64,000 nt of DNA. It comes from Secundilactobacillus paracollinoides DSM 15502 = JCM 11969 (GTDB lineage: Bacteria; Bacillota; Bacilli; Lactobacillales; Lactobacillaceae). Position numbers and translations under genes: made by a program. The stretch is taken from positions 1-64,000 of the forward strand of contig NZ_BBAG01000007.1 of assembly GCF_001311135.1 (NCBI RefSeq). Direction: 5' to 3'. Below, one piece after another: positions 8,574 to 19,259 of the stretch (positions within the stretch are counted from its first letter, which is position 1; each line of letters starts with the position of its first letter). The notes beneath the pieces are model-generated. The model worked only from the letters and a program-made list of their open reading frames with translations, had not been told where the DNA came from and made no database searches.

Positions 8574-9250
8574 TACAAAATACTCCACAAATTATTCATA
8601 AAATGCAACGCCATGTCATACCGGATATCCTTAAAATGCAGGTAACATCCCGCCAAGATCCACCCCAGACCTGAATAGAATAGGGTGGTGACTGAGAAAC
8701 TTAAGGTGTGCAGGAAACCAAAGATACAGCCACTGATTAGAATGCCGAAGAAAACGCTCCATCGGTTATTTTTTGCGAAGAAGAAATTAAAGAAGAACCC
8801 TCTAAAAATGAACTCTTCAAATACCGGCGCAGCAACCACACTATAGAAGTTATTCCAGAACGGGAGTTGCAGTGCCTGGGCATTGACCTCGCTTTGATTG
8901 GTTGGCATCGGCAGGATGTGGTGCACGATCAATTGTGACCACAACACCTGAACCGCAAGCATGCCAATGAAAAAGCCAAACAACTGTAAGATACTTTTAG
9001 TCGTAAACGGTCGTTTCTTAAAGTGGTGCGGGTTGCCCTGTTGCAATTGTCGCCGGTATAGCCAGGCGAATAGCGCCAAAATGACGGCCATCGTCATCAG
9101 CATAATGCCGATGTACTTGGTGGCTAACCCAGGATTGGATTTCGCATACCCGGTGGCTGTCGTCAGTTGTCCGGAATTGATCAAATAGATGATCAATAAC
9201 ACGATAAACGCGATAATACGAATGACTTGCCGTTTCAGATAGGTTGCCAT
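8573..9250 (-). CDS. CPBP-family intramembrane metalloprotease (CAAX protease / bacteriocin-processing type)
   Basis: About 225-aa membrane protein with the hallmark motifs of the CPBP (Abi) family: EEFIFRG (EExxxR), FGFLH and a final HFMNN. These hold the Glu and His residues of the active site within membrane helices. The start chosen is ATG at 9250 (MATYLKRQ) because GAGGG lies just upstream; an in-frame ATG at 9268 lacks a ribosome site. It lies 21 bases after the glyoxalase-fold gene, so the two are probably cotranscribed. There is no bacteriocin gene next to it, so a processing or immunity role is open. Confidence 0.82.
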   Translation of the reverse strand: MATYLKRQVIRIIAFIVLLIIYLINSGQLTTATGYAKSNPGLATKYIGIMLMTMAVILALFAWLYRRQLQQGNPHHFKKRPFTTKSILQLFGFFIGMLAVQVLWSQLIVHHILPMPTNQSEVNAQALQLPFWNNFYSVVAAPVFEEFIFRGFFFNFFFAKNNRWSVFFGILISGCIFGFLHTLSFSVTTLFYSGLGWILAGCYLHFKDIRYDMALHFMNNLWSIL

Positions 9251-9271
9251 GGGACACCCTCTTTTCATAAA

Positions 9272-9649
9272 TTACTTATAGGTGACGATTTTGATCAAAT
9301 TATGGTCAGGATCGCGAACCCACAGCGCTGTTGCATCGCCCTGCGCACCGGTGTAATCAATTGGGCCATCGTCAATTTCGACGGCATAGTTGGTCAGGTG
9401 CGACAGGGTTGCTTCAAGGTTATCTTTCGTTGAAAAGGCAAGGTCAGCAGTTCCAAGTGCGACGGTGCTGGCACTGATCTCCGGCTTGTCGGTCGGCGTT
9501 TCAAATTCGAGCCGGTGATGCCCTAAACGGACAGCAGGGCGGTCGAAATCTTTAATAATGGGAAGATCAAAGACCTCGTGATAGAAACGAACGGCGCGGT
9601 TAATATCACTGACGGTCAGGGTAATGCTATCAATATCTTTAATGTTCAC
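9272..9649 (-). CDS. VOC-family (glyoxalase/bleomycin-resistance/dioxygenase fold) protein
   Basis: 125-aa single-domain protein: IDSITLTVSDINRAVRFYHEVFDLP at the N-terminus and DPDHNLIKIVTYK at the C-terminus are the paired beta-alpha-beta units of the VOC fold, with candidate metal ligands in HHRLEFETP and near the end. Members include lactoylglutathione lyase and fosfomycin or bleomycin resistance proteins, but this short form is usually uncharacterised. Probably cotranscribed with the CPBP protease downstream. Activity is not predictable from sequence. Confidence 0.8.
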   Translation of the reverse strand: MNIKDIDSITLTVSDINRAVRFYHEVFDLPIIKDFDRPAVRLGHHRLEFETPTDKPEISASTVALGTADLAFSTKDNLEATLSHLTNYAVEIDDGPIDYTGAQGDATALWVRDPDHNLIKIVTYK

Positions 9650-9968
9650 GATGTGTCATCCTTTGAAATTAAATTGTGGCTTTCATTATACCACGAGTCA
9701 CGGCGTCAGATGGTTGCCAATGAGTTGGTTTAGTGATAGGGTTATTAAGTTAATAGATGAAAATAGGGTCGACTGATGGGTCGATTGCGGGTGCAAGTTA
9801 GTCCCATTTTCTGAAAACTGGACTACTTACGAAATTCAATGATGTAATTTTATTGAAAATGCACCCTTTAAAAGTGGAACGATTGTATGGTATATGAACG
9901 AACGGATGGGTCTGGGCAGGCAATTACGTGTCCCGGGCCCCTTCTTTATGAACGAGAGGAGAATTGCA
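9650..9968. other. Intergenic region between the divergent VOC and ABC-F genes
   Basis: 319 bases holding promoters for both directions. A short leader frame opens at ATG 9894, in frame with the ABC-F start, and crosses a GC-rich stretch (CCCGGGCCCC near 9935-9945). Leaders are common before ABC-F genes, but I see no clear terminator here. Confidence 0.4.
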
Positions 9969-11519
9969 ATGGCGTTATTAGAGGTTGAAGACCTAAGCAT
10001 GAGCTTCGCTGATAAGAACTTATACGAGGATGCGAGTTTTCAGCTAAACAAGGGTGAACACATGGGCATCGTCGGTCAAAACGGGGTCGGAAAATCGACT
10101 GATCAAGATTATGACTGGGGACGAATTGCCGGTTACCGGTAAGATCACCTGGCAGAAGGGCATCGACGTCGGTTATTTGGATCAATACGCAGATATTCCT
10201 GATGGCATGAGGCTGATTGAATTTTTGCACACGGCGTATGCTAATTTATACGAACGCAACGATAAGATGACGGCACTATACACCGAGTATGCTGAAACTG
10301 CGGATGATAAACTGCTGGAACGCGCAGGACGGATTCAAGAGTATCTTGAAGCTAATAACTTCTATGATATTGAAACAGAAATCGAACGGATCATTTCTGG
10401 ATTAGGCTCGATGACATCGGCCGCGATCATGAAGTGGCTAAGATGTCCGGTGGCCAACGGTCAAAGATTATTTTGGCTAAATTATTGCTGCAACAGCCTG
10501 ACGTGATCCTTCTTGATGAACCGACCAACTACCTGGATGTGGCGCACATTGCCTGGTTAGTGGACTACTTGAATGATTTTGAAGGGGCCGCAATGATCAT
10601 TTCTCATGATTATGATTTTCTAGACCAAGTGACGAACTGCATCATCAATGTGGCGTTTGGTAAGATCAACAAGTATCGTGGCAGTTTCAAAGCTGCTATG
10701 CGTCAGCGGGCTGAGCGTGAAGAAGCCCAACGTCGTGAATATGAGAAACAACAGGTTCAAATTGAAAAGACCGAAAAATTTATTTCGAAGTTTAAGGCCG
10801 GTTCACGATCAAAACAAGCGAAATCGCGTGAGAAACAACTGGCGCGGATGGACCGGGTCGATCCGCCGTCATCAAACATTCGGGCACAGTTCAACTTCCC
10901 CTATGAAGATACAGGCTCACAAAATGCGCTGGTGGTCGACCAACTCTCCGTTGGGTATAACCGCCCATTGTTGAAGCCGGTCACGTTCTCTGTGAACACC
11001 GGTGAAAAGGTTGGCTTTGAAGGCTTTAACGGGGTCGGAAAGTCGACGTTGATCAAGACGATTCTTGGCATTATCGATGCTAAGGGCGGGGCAGCCCATT
11101 TTTCACCGTCAGCTAAGGTCAGCTACTTTAGTCAAGACCTCGAATGGGATAACAACCAGCAAACACCAATGCAGATCATTCAAGAAAAATATGATCAGCT
11201 GCAACAACGGGCTATCCGCACCAAACTGGCAAAATGTGGTTTGGATGCGGCCAACGCGATGAAGCCTATTGGCCAACTTTCTGGTGGCGAACAAACAAAG
11301 GTCAAGTTAGCGATGATGGAATTTGAACCCGCAAACTTCTTGATCTTGGACGAACCAACAAACCATTTGGATGAAGAAACAAAGGAAGCCTTGAAGGACG
11401 CAATCAATGCGTTCCCGGGCAATGCTATTGTGGTTAGCCATGAGATGAGTTTTTATGAGGGATTGGCTGATAAGATCTTGAATGTGGAGAAGTTGAGTTT
11501 GAAGAATCAGAGTGTGTAA
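9969..11519 (+). CDS. ABC-F family ATPase (YkpA/EttA-like, ribosome-associated), two frameshifts
   Basis: Soluble ABC protein with two nucleotide-binding domains and no membrane part. The start is ATG at 9969 behind GAGAGGAG. Domain 1 has Walker A GQNGVGKST (frame lost just after it near 10098, resuming IKIMTGDELPVTG) and, after a second shift near 10408, MSGGQRSKIILAKLLLQ and DVILLDEPTNYLD. The charged inter-domain linker (REEAQRREYEKQQVQIEKTEKF) precedes domain 2: GFNGVGKST, QLSGGEQTKVKLAM, FLILDEPTNHLD. The restored length is about 517 aa. It probably acts at the ribosomal E site in translation; antibiotic resistance cannot be assumed. The stop at 11519 abuts a family A element. Confidence 0.85.
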
Positions 11520-11642
11520 AGAGTGTGGAGCAAGGCGTTTTAGGGGCGGTGTGTAACGGACTCTGGCAGAAATGCCTGAACTTGGCATTTTTGCCAGAGT
11601 CCGTTACACGTTAGCCCCGTGCCTTGCGGAACACGTTTCGGC
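11520..11642 (-). repeat. Family A hairpin repeat, copy 5
   Basis: Reverse orientation, starting at the ABC-F stop codon. Inner arms GTAACGGACTCTGGCA/TGCCAGAGTCCGTTAC are perfect complements. No other terminator follows the ABC-F gene. Confidence 0.9.
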
Positions 11643-11890
11643 AATGTAAAAAGGGTGCACAGTAGCCGTTTTAACCTGGCTGCTAAAACCAGAAAAGTCC
11701 GGGCCGGACTTTTTGCCAGAGTCCGTTACACGTTAGCCCCGTGCCTTGCGGAACACGTTTCGGCAATGTGTGAAGGGAGCGCAGTAGCCTTTACAGCACG
11801 GCTGCCGAAAACAGAAAAGTTGGGGCTTGATTTTTTGGTCAGAGCCCATTACACGTTAACCCGTGCCAGCCTTGGGGAACACGCTTCGAT
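11643..11890 (-). repeat. Two family A satellites (half-copies)
   Basis: Two diverged direct copies follow copy 5. Each begins near GCAATGT, carries a spacer (GCACAGTAGCC or GCGCAGTAGCC, then GGCTGC and CAGAAAAGT) and ends with the right half of a family A hairpin through GGAACACG. The spacer also occurs inverted at 19560-19600. Confidence 0.65.
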
Positions 11891-11905
11891 GATAAGTCAG
11901 AGAAA

Positions 11906-11982
11906 ACTCGAATTAATTGAAATTTGACCGTTCTATTGCCATAGAAGAAATGGTCAGTCAACTTTCAATGGTTTTCGAGTTT
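11906..11982. repeat. Long imperfect hairpin of about 77 bases
   Basis: AAACTCGAA pairs with TTCGAGTTT, TTGAAA with TTTCAA, TGACC with GGTCA and TTCTAT with ATAGAA around the loop TGCC. It is AT-rich and unrelated to family A. Function unknown; it may be a small transcript or a mobile-element remnant. Confidence 0.55.
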
Positions 11983-12100
11983 CATTTCGAACTTCTTTTC
12001 AAACTTAAATACTCTTAAAGTATGTTGAAGAATGCTAAACGTGTTTTTGGAGGTTGTTGGCTACGAGAAGTTAAGTGCTACAGCTTTTCTAGCCCACATT

Positions 12101-12224
12101 GCCGAAACGTGTTCCAGGAAGGCAAGGGGCGGCCATGTAAGGGACTCTGGCAAAAATCCAGAATCGGGATTTTCTGCCAGAGTCCCTTACATTCTGCCCC
12201 TTAACCGCCTTCCTTCCACACTCT
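12101..12224 (+). repeat. Family A hairpin repeat, copy 6
   Basis: Inner arms GTAAGGGACTCTGGCA/TGCCAGAGTCCCTTAC. The second stem is AAATCC/GGGATTT in place of AAATGCC/GGCATTT, and the outer arm has changed on both sides too (GGAAGGC/GCCTTCC). These are paired changes relative to copy 1. Confidence 0.88.
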
Positions 12225-12320
12225 TTAAACTTAACTAAAGTGTCAAACCACTGTGACGCCACTGCAATGCAGGCATGTTACAATGGTCACTATAAATGAC
12301 ATAAGGTTTGGAGCATATTT

Positions 12321-12947
12321 ATGAAACGGGCATTACGAATTGTATTACTAGTGGTTGTGATGGTGTTGGTTGTTTTTAGTGCGCATCACTTGTTGCACTC
12401 TTCTGCCAAGCAGGAGACAACCGAGCAGAGCAGCCAAAAATCCAGTACCGGGTCTAGTCAAAAAAAGACTAGTACTTCAAGTGACGACACGACGCCGAGT
12501 TACATGAACAAAATCAACTGGCGTAAGTCCTCAGAGAACAAACCATATCCCGATTTAAACAAATTAAGCAACGTTTGGATCCACGTCTCTATTGCCAACC
12601 AGCGTGTTTACATTAAGGACGGCAACAAAACAGTCTACACGATGTATGCGTCAACTGGGATTCACAATTCAACACCGCGGGGGACGTTCCACATTCAAGC
12701 TGAACGGGGCGATTTCTTCTATAATCAATCCTCCGGTGAAGGTGCTCATTACTGGGTCTCGTTTAAAGACCATGGGGTTTATCTTTTCCACACTGTGCCG
12801 ACCGACCAATATGGGAAGTACAACGTGAAGGAGGCCGACCAACTTGGCAGGACAGCTAAATCGCATGGGTGCGTGAGGTTGTCAGTTCCCGATGCGAAGT
12901 GGTTCTACAACCACGTTAAAGAGGGCACAAAAGTGGTTATCAATTAG
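12321..12947 (+). CDS. L,D-transpeptidase (YkuD domain), membrane-anchored
   Basis: 208-aa cell-wall enzyme. A basic N-terminus and a hydrophobic segment (residues 6-27) give an anchor or signal, followed by a Ser/Thr/Lys/Gln linker to about residue 60. The YkuD domain then runs from about residue 82 with the catalytic motif SHGCVRLS (near residue 180; Cys nucleophile, His upstream) and the upstream HTVP. Such enzymes make 3-3 crosslinks or attach proteins to peptidoglycan. The gene stands alone with its own terminator. Confidence 0.85.
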   Translation: MKRALRIVLLVVVMVLVVFSAHHLLHSSAKQETTEQSSQKSSTGSSQKKTSTSSDDTTPSYMNKINWRKSSENKPYPDLNKLSNVWIHVSIANQRVYIKDGNKTVYTMYASTGIHNSTPRGTFHIQAERGDFFYNQSSGEGAHYWVSFKDHGVYLFHTVPTDQYGKYNVKEADQLGRTAKSHGCVRLSVPDAKWFYNHVKEGTKVVIN

Positions 12948-12950
12948 TTT

Positions 12951-12988
12951 AAAAAGACCGTTCAACAGAAATGCTGAACGGTCTTTTT
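12951..12988 (+). terminator. Terminator after the L,D-transpeptidase
   Basis: AAAAAGACCGTTCA pairs with TGAACGGTCTTTTT. Confidence 0.88.
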
Positions 12989-13066
12989 GTCACCTTTACA
13001 TAACCTTTACACAAACGACACAGCTTCTTTACTTTGGTTTGGTAATCTATTGGTTGCAATACGAAA

Positions 13067-13098
13067 TAAAAAACCACTCAGCTAAGTGCTGAGTGGCG
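13067..13098 (-). terminator. Terminator of the PepI/PepR-type peptidase gene
   Basis: CCACTCAG/CTGAGTGG with T run on the minus strand, directly after the restored stop at 13105. Confidence 0.75.
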
Positions 13099-13104
13099 GG
13101 TTTC

Positions 13105-14014
13105 TTAATCGTTAAAGGTGTTGTTTTCCACATCCGTAATAAATTTAGCTAAATGCGAGTAATAACTGGTGCGTTATCGATCATGTGGTGGTGACCACCT
13201 TCAGGCGTGGTTTCCAACCGAGCATGAGGGATTTCCTTTTGCATCCGGCGGGCGGTTGCTAATGGCATGGTTTCGTGTTCCCCAAAGGTCAGCAAAGTTG
13301 GTACCTTGATGTCCTTCAAGTGTGGTTCGAATTCCCATTCCTTCAGTTTCCCAGTAATCACGAACTCGTTGTCCCCTTGGAAGGCGTTGTAAACGGGGGT
13401 CGCCATTGTTGAGATCAAGTGAGAAATGGCAGCTGGCTTCTTACGGTCGACGTAGTTATCGTTTAAGACGTCAACGTAACCTTGGTACTTAGCGTCATCG
13501 TAGTTGCCTTTTGCTTCGCAGTCCTTCATGTAAGCGATGGCGTCAGCTGGCAAGAGGTCTTCACGCACTTGGTTGACGTGGGTGACGTATTCGTCGATGT
13601 TATCGACCATAGATGAGACAATGGCACCCTTCAAATGTTGACCGTATTTGGCAGCGTACATTTGAACCAGGCACCGCCCCATGATTGGCCAATTAAGTAG
13701 AAGTTGTCCAAGCCAAGCTTTTGACGGACTTCTTCAACTTCGTCAAGGAAGTAGTCGTAGGTCAAGTACTTGTCAGCAATGGCCTTATCGCTATAATCGG
13801 GTTGATCTGAGTACCATGAGCCTAATTGATCGTACATGTGGACCTGAACGTTGAGCCCCTGCTTCTTTAATTGTTGAGCAGTGTCTTCCCAGTATTCGTG
13901 GTTACCGCCAGGGCCACCGTGAAGGGCGAGTAAATGAATGTCGCCTTCACCCTGTGTGTTGGTCCAAAGATGGTAGCCGTTGTCGAGTGTGATAATCGTG
14001 GTTCCTTGTTTCAT
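13105..14014 (-). CDS. Proline-specific peptidase (PepI/PepR family, alpha/beta hydrolase), two frameshifts
   Basis: Cytosolic serine peptidase that removes N-terminal proline or cleaves Pro dipeptides. It has the family motif HGGPGGNHEYWE, the nucleophile elbow GQSWGG, and TFGEHETMP plus GGHHHMIDN for the remaining catalytic residues. The start is ATG at 14014 (MKQGTTIITL) with GAGGG upstream. The frame breaks just after GQSWGG (near 13670) and again near 13160, after which it ends FITDVENNTFND at 13105. The restored length of about 303 aa matches lactobacillus PepI/PepR. It lies directly upstream of pepX in opposite transcription order but on the same strand, fitting a shared role in using proline peptides. 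Confidence 0.85.
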
Positions 14015-14056
14015 GATATCCCTCATTTCTGTAAATCGCTGCTTACTATGATAGCA

Positions 14057-16476
14057 CTAATGGCCGAGATACGGTACTTGAAGATTGGTGGCCTTCAAGT
14101 CGATCGTGTAGAATAACGGCTGATTACCACGGACGGTCATTTCCATATCAGTTGCGTAGACGATCAGTCCAAGTTGATGCCCAGGTTGTAGGTTATAGTG
14201 CGTTGGCTGGAGTGCCACATCAAACCCGTAAAATTCGTTCGGTGAAACGGTTTTGGTGGTTGTCAGCCCATCGCGGTTTTGCAGGTTAATGTGTGCTTTG
14301 CTGATCAGTTGGTAATCGGAAAGGTTGGTGAGTTGAAATTCGCGCAGGCTTTCCTTTTTAAAATGGTAGCCGAGATCCATCGCCTGACCCGCTAATGTGA
14401 CTGGAGAGGGCGTCAATCGTTTGAAATGACTATAATCGATCAACTGAAAACTTAACATTCCGACGTTTTGATTGACGGCGACTTGAACGTGAACTGTTGG
14501 GCGACCATCGATCACAAGCGGTTCAGTTTGTTTTGATGCCTTAAAAATCAGCCGGTGACCAGCCATGGCAGCGTTACTATCGTCGGTGAGTGCCGCCTGC
14601 CAGTGGTCCCAGTGCTTCGCATAGTAGCGGAAAACCTTAGTCGGAAGTTGGTCACTAAACCCTTGCTGGACTGGTTGCGGCTGATTAGCAGTGGTTAACT
14701 TATCCGCACCCAAATGGAGGGTCATCACCGGATTGTCGGGTGCCAGCCAATCTGATTGGGCGTGCCACGTTTCCGCCGTAGCGTTGTCTTGAATGAGAAC
14801 ATTTGGCAACAGTGTCTCAGCATGGTTATCCACATCGTAAAGTTCATGCGTCAGCCAAAGGTTGACCATGTCTGTGAAGTCTAGTGAGCGCAGATTGTTG
14901 ATGTAAACGTGAGGGCCTGGTGAAGAATGACCTTTTTCGTGATTGGCAGATTTCGGATGGCTTGCCATAGCTTGCCAACATTCTTTGGCTTGACATTCCA
15001 GTCATTCAGACCATGAACGAGCAACAGGTCGGCTTTGATGTTGGCCACATCCTTACGATAATTGCGTGCGTCCCAGAACTGATTATAGTTACCGGTTTCT
15101 CGATCTTGGTCGAGGGTCATTTGATTAAGCGCATTTTGCCACTTCGATTTGATCCGGTAGTAGTCGCCGGGCTGTTTTTCACGTGAGAAGGTTTCTTCGG
15201 CTAAGACGTCGGCATCCTCTCCAGGGAAACCACCGGGTGCAATTACGAGACCGTTTTCGCGGTAGTAGTCGTACCAGCTTGAGATAGCGGCCTCACTAAT
15301 GACGGTCTTTAAGCCTTCGACACCCGTGGTCGCTGCAGCTGTGGCAAGGGTACCGAGGTAGGAACGGCCGGTCATGGCAATGTGATGATTTGACCACCAG
15401 GCCTTGATGGCGATGTTATCCGTCCGATTAGTGAACGCCGTCCGTTTGCCATCTAGCCATTCAATAACAGCGGTCGCCGCAATCGTTTCTTCAATGTCAC
15501 CGGTTGTGCGTAACCCATCTGAATCCTTGGTGCCAATGCCGGAAGCATAGGCGACCGCGAAGCCCCGAGCTAAGAAATAGTCATTTAAACTATAATCAAA
15601 ACTGTTGCCCATCCGTTCCTCGGCAGTTTGGGTGAGGCTGGCAATTTCACGCGGCGCGGGCACATCACGGTTAATTTCAGCCTGATCGCCAATCGTATTG
15701 CTGGTGACTGGCTTTTCCGTCAGTGGAACATTGACGTTGTGGGTCAGCGCATCACCGGCCTCGTCATTTGTGCCCTGATTATAAGGGGAGGCTGTATAAA
15801 GCGTTGGCACTGGCTGTTGGTTTGATTCTGCTGGTCGGGTGACTTCGACCTTTAACAGGTCACGTTGACCGTCGTGATCAGTATCCTGAGGAGATTCTAC
15901 ATAGACCACCTCATGAATGAGTGCCGTCGTATCATAAACGGCTTGGGTTTTGCCATTAAAAATAACGGGTTTTTTAATCGCCGCATTGTGCACCATTGCC
16001 TGAAAATACCCGCGTGAGGTAAGATCATCCAAAAAGGTTTGACCATTCATATTATGGGTAATCAGCAATTGGTACCAGCCATGGAGCAATTCAGTATTGT
16101 CAAGGGTGGCAGTTTTAAAAATTGGGAGATTGACTTTATGGGTAATGGCGAGTGGGTCGCCGAGATCAAAATCACGTTCTGGTAAAAAATACAGAAGTTG
16201 CAGGTAGATATTATAAAATACTTGTTGCGAGACATTGTCGTGCGTTCTCAGGTAAGCCAACGCATTTTGCGTTGGCGTTGCCATGAGACCCGCAATCTTT
16301 TCTTCACCACTACTGAGCGTTTGTGTTTCGGGGAAGCTATTGATCAACAGTTGGTGAAAAAAGAGAACCGTGGGCAACGCCAAGTCACGTTCATGAATCA
16401 TTTGAATACGCACTAGTTCAGTGCGTTCCTGTTCTGGCGTCACTGGTACGATAGCGAACTGATTGAGCTTCATCAT
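14057..16476 (-). CDS. pepX: Xaa-Pro dipeptidyl-peptidase PepX, one frameshift
   Basis: Cytosolic serine peptidase (S15) that releases X-Pro dipeptides from peptides taken up by Opp. N-terminal helical domain, then the catalytic alpha/beta domain with GRSYLGT carrying the nucleophilic Ser, the motif [13 protein letters not shown] (Asp region), and a C-terminal galactose-binding-like beta domain. The frame breaks near 14960, just after [11 protein letters not shown]; the next frame continues [24 protein letters not shown] with the final His region. The restored length of about 805 aa is typical. GGAGG lies five bases before ATG 16476, with a second ATG at 16473. Confidence 0.92.
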
Positions 16477-16604
16477 TGAATCCTCCCTTAACCATTATTT
16501 GGTTTTTATTATACCCCTCCTTAAAAGCATGCCGGTCGAAGTTTGATATTCGAGCATGCTATAATAAAACAAGTTAACTGAGATTTGTTTGAAAGGGGTT
16601 TTCC

Positions 16605-17767
16605 ATGAGCTACATTGGCGGTATCGCCTTAATTTTATTTACCACGACCATTGCCGGTGCCATTAGTGAACGCATTGGGATTCCAATCGTCATTGGGCAA
16701 CTGCTGGTTGGCATCTTGCTTGGTCCTGCAGCATTGGCTGGCTGCACGCGAATGTGTTGCTGAATGCCGGCGCCGAAATTGGGGTCGTGATCTTGATGTT
16801 TATGGCTGGACTCGAGAGTGATCTTGGATTATTGAAGAAGTATTTCAAACCAGCACTGAGCGTTGCCACCTTTGGCGTTATTCTACCGATGATCTGTTTC
16901 TTTATCTATGGTGAAATCATGGACCAAGGGTTTGAACGGTCTGTCTTTTGGGGTGTTGTTTTTGCGGCAACTTCAGTCTCCATTAGTGTTGAGGTCCTAA
17001 GAGAATTTGGCCGTCTCAACTCGAAGGAGGGGGCGACCATCCTTGGCGCCGCCGTGGTGGACGACATCATGGCTGTGCTGATCTTAAGTATTTTCGTCAG
17101 CATGTTTGGCAACGTGAGTCAAACTGGCGGCTCACCCAATCTTTGGTTGAGTCTAGCAGAACAGGCGGTTTATTTCGTGCTCGTTTATCTGTTGATTCGC
17201 TGGTTAGCACCATTTTTGATCCGGTTATTTGAACACCTGGCCGTCCCGCAAGCCATTCCGATCATTTCTCTAGTGATCTGTTTGGGCATGGCCTACCTTG
17301 CGGACTTAACCGGCCTTAGCGCAGTTATCGGTGCCTTTTTCGCCGGGATTGCCATTGCGCAAACGAAGGCACACAAGGAAGTCAGTGCCAACATTAATCC
17401 GATTGGGTACGCCTTCTTTATTCCGATCTTCTTTGTCAGCATCGGACTGGAAATGAACTTTGACCACTTCCTGAGCAATATCTGGCTGATTGTCGTGATG
17501 ACGATTCTTGCGTTGCTGACAAAACTCATTGGTGGGGGCTTGGGTGCAAAATTACTCGGGTTTAGCTGGAACAGTGCCTACGTGGTGGGTGCCGGAATGG
17601 TTTCGCGGGGTGAAATGGCTCTGATTATTGCCCAAATTGGGTATCAGGCCCATTTGCTGCACGCAAGCGTTTATTCAGAAGTGATTATTGTGATCGTGCT
17701 CTCCACATTATTAGCGCCATTAATGCTGAAACAGGCAATCAATGGATTATCAACCGAACAAGACTAA
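16605..17767 (+). CDS. Cation/proton antiporter, CPA2 (NapA/KefB-like) family, one frameshift
   Basis: Membrane antiporter of about 387 aa with roughly 12 helices. ATG at 16605 (MSYIGGIALILFTTTIAGA) follows GAAAGGGG. The frame breaks near 16736 and resumes LLNAGAEIGVVILMFMAGLE, the conserved core of NapA-type antiporters. Further on are GAAVVDDIMAVLIL with two ion-binding Asp residues and FFIPIFFVSIGLEMNF. No TrkA domain is fused, unlike the CPA2 gene at 39-41 kb. Na+ or K+ against H+ is not decidable. Confidence 0.82.
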
Positions 17768-17795
17768 AAAGCACCCCTTAAAGGGCGCTTTTTTT
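17766..17795. terminator. Bidirectional terminator between antiporter and APC permease
   Basis: AAAAAGC, CCCTTAAAGGG core, GCTTTTTTT; symmetrical and between converging genes. Confidence 0.8.
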
Positions 17796-19201
17796 AGTCC
17801 TGTTCAATTTCGTTTGGATCGTTGAGGCGGCTATGTTTCATCCCGTAAGTAAAGTAGAGGATCAAGCCAAAAGCAAACCAGATCAGTGAAGCAATCCACG
17901 TTTCAGCCTGCAGTTGTGTCAACATGAAGATGCAGAGCAGTCCAGACACGATTGGTAATACTGGGTAGAAGGGCACTTCGAACCCTTGGTGATTTTTGAT
18001 TTCCTTGTTGTGTCGCAGTGGAATGATCCCAAAGGAGACAAACAAGAAAGCAATCAATGTCCCAATGTTAACCAGATTAGTTAACTGGTCAAGTGGCACA
18101 AAGCCACCCATGATACTGATGACAATGGTAATGGTCACAAGAGCGTTTCTTGGTAAGCCCTGACCATCCAATTTTCCTAAGAATTTCGGCAGCAGGCCAT
18201 CCCGGCCAATCGAGTAGATCAACCGCGATGAACTGTAGATCATGGTGACCATCATGGTAAACATGCCGGCCATCGCGCCCAGAGAGATAATGCCTGCGAT
18301 CCAGTTTTGGTGAACGAACTGTAGCGCGAAGGATACCGGGTCAGCCACGTTGAGGTCTTTGTAGCTCATCATCCGGTGAGGACAATGGAAACACCCACGT
18401 AGAGGATCGTTGTGATGATCAGCGTGCCAATAATGCCAATTGGCATGTTGCGTTTAGGATTCTTCACTTCGGCAGCTGAACTTGATACGGCATCAAACCC
18501 GAGGTAGGCAAAGAAAACGGCGGAAGCGCCCGCAAACACACCATGCACACCATACGGCGTAAACGGATGCCAGTTAGTTGGCTTCACGTAAAACGCGCCG
18601 ACAACGATAAATAACAGAATAATGGCAATTTTAACAAAGACAATGATGTTGTTTAACCGGACGGATGTCCGCATCCCGCGTGCGAGCATGAGCGAGATCA
18701 GAACCACAATAATAATTGCAAACCAGTTTCCATACTGACCGTGGGCCGGGTCTAATCCGCCAACAATGGCAGCAGGGATGGGGACACCAAAACCGCTCAT
18801 AAACGACTTGAAGTAGGCGCCCCAAGCGCTGGAAACGGCTGCCACGGCCAACACGTATTCCAGAATCAAAGCCCAACCGAGGACCCAGCCGACGATTTCG
18901 CCATAAACGAGATTGCCGTAGGAGTAGGCGCTTCCGGCAACCGGTATAGCGGATGCAAACTCAGCGTAGCACATGGCCGCGGTGGAACAGACAACGGCAG
19001 CAACAATAAAGGAAAGAATAATACCGGGGCCAGCTTGGTAGCCGCAACCGTCCCGGGTAAAATGAAGATTCCAGTCCCAATAACGGCACCAATTCCCAGT
19101 GAGATCAGATCGACAGCACTCATCGTTTTAGCAAAGTGCTTATCCGTCTCCAGATAACGGTCGATGCGCTCCCGGCGAAAAATACGAGCTCTAAGTGACA
19201 T
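17794..19201 (-). CDS. Amino acid permease, APC superfamily (CAT/YfnA type), two frameshifts
   Basis: Membrane transporter of about 468 aa. N-terminal RERIDRYLETDKHFAKTMSAVDLISLGIGAVIGTGIF is typical of cationic-amino-acid-transporter-like APC proteins. The frame shifts near 19045 (true sequence AGPGIILSFIVAAVVCSTAAMCYAEF, including the APC motif and AEFASAIPVAGSAYSY) and again near 18371 (VSIVLTG joined to MMSYKDLNV). Later parts contain YSIGRDGLLPKFLGKLD and twelve or more hydrophobic segments. The exact amino acid carried cannot be told. Confidence 0.83.
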
Positions 19202-19259
19202 GTATGTTCCTCCAACTATATTAAATACTTTTTAGAAGATTAAACCTATTTTAACTTTG

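Noticed and set aside
12022-12238. Overlapping short frames across family A copy 6
   Set aside because: Repeat-derived, no start signals, composition matches the hairpin arms.
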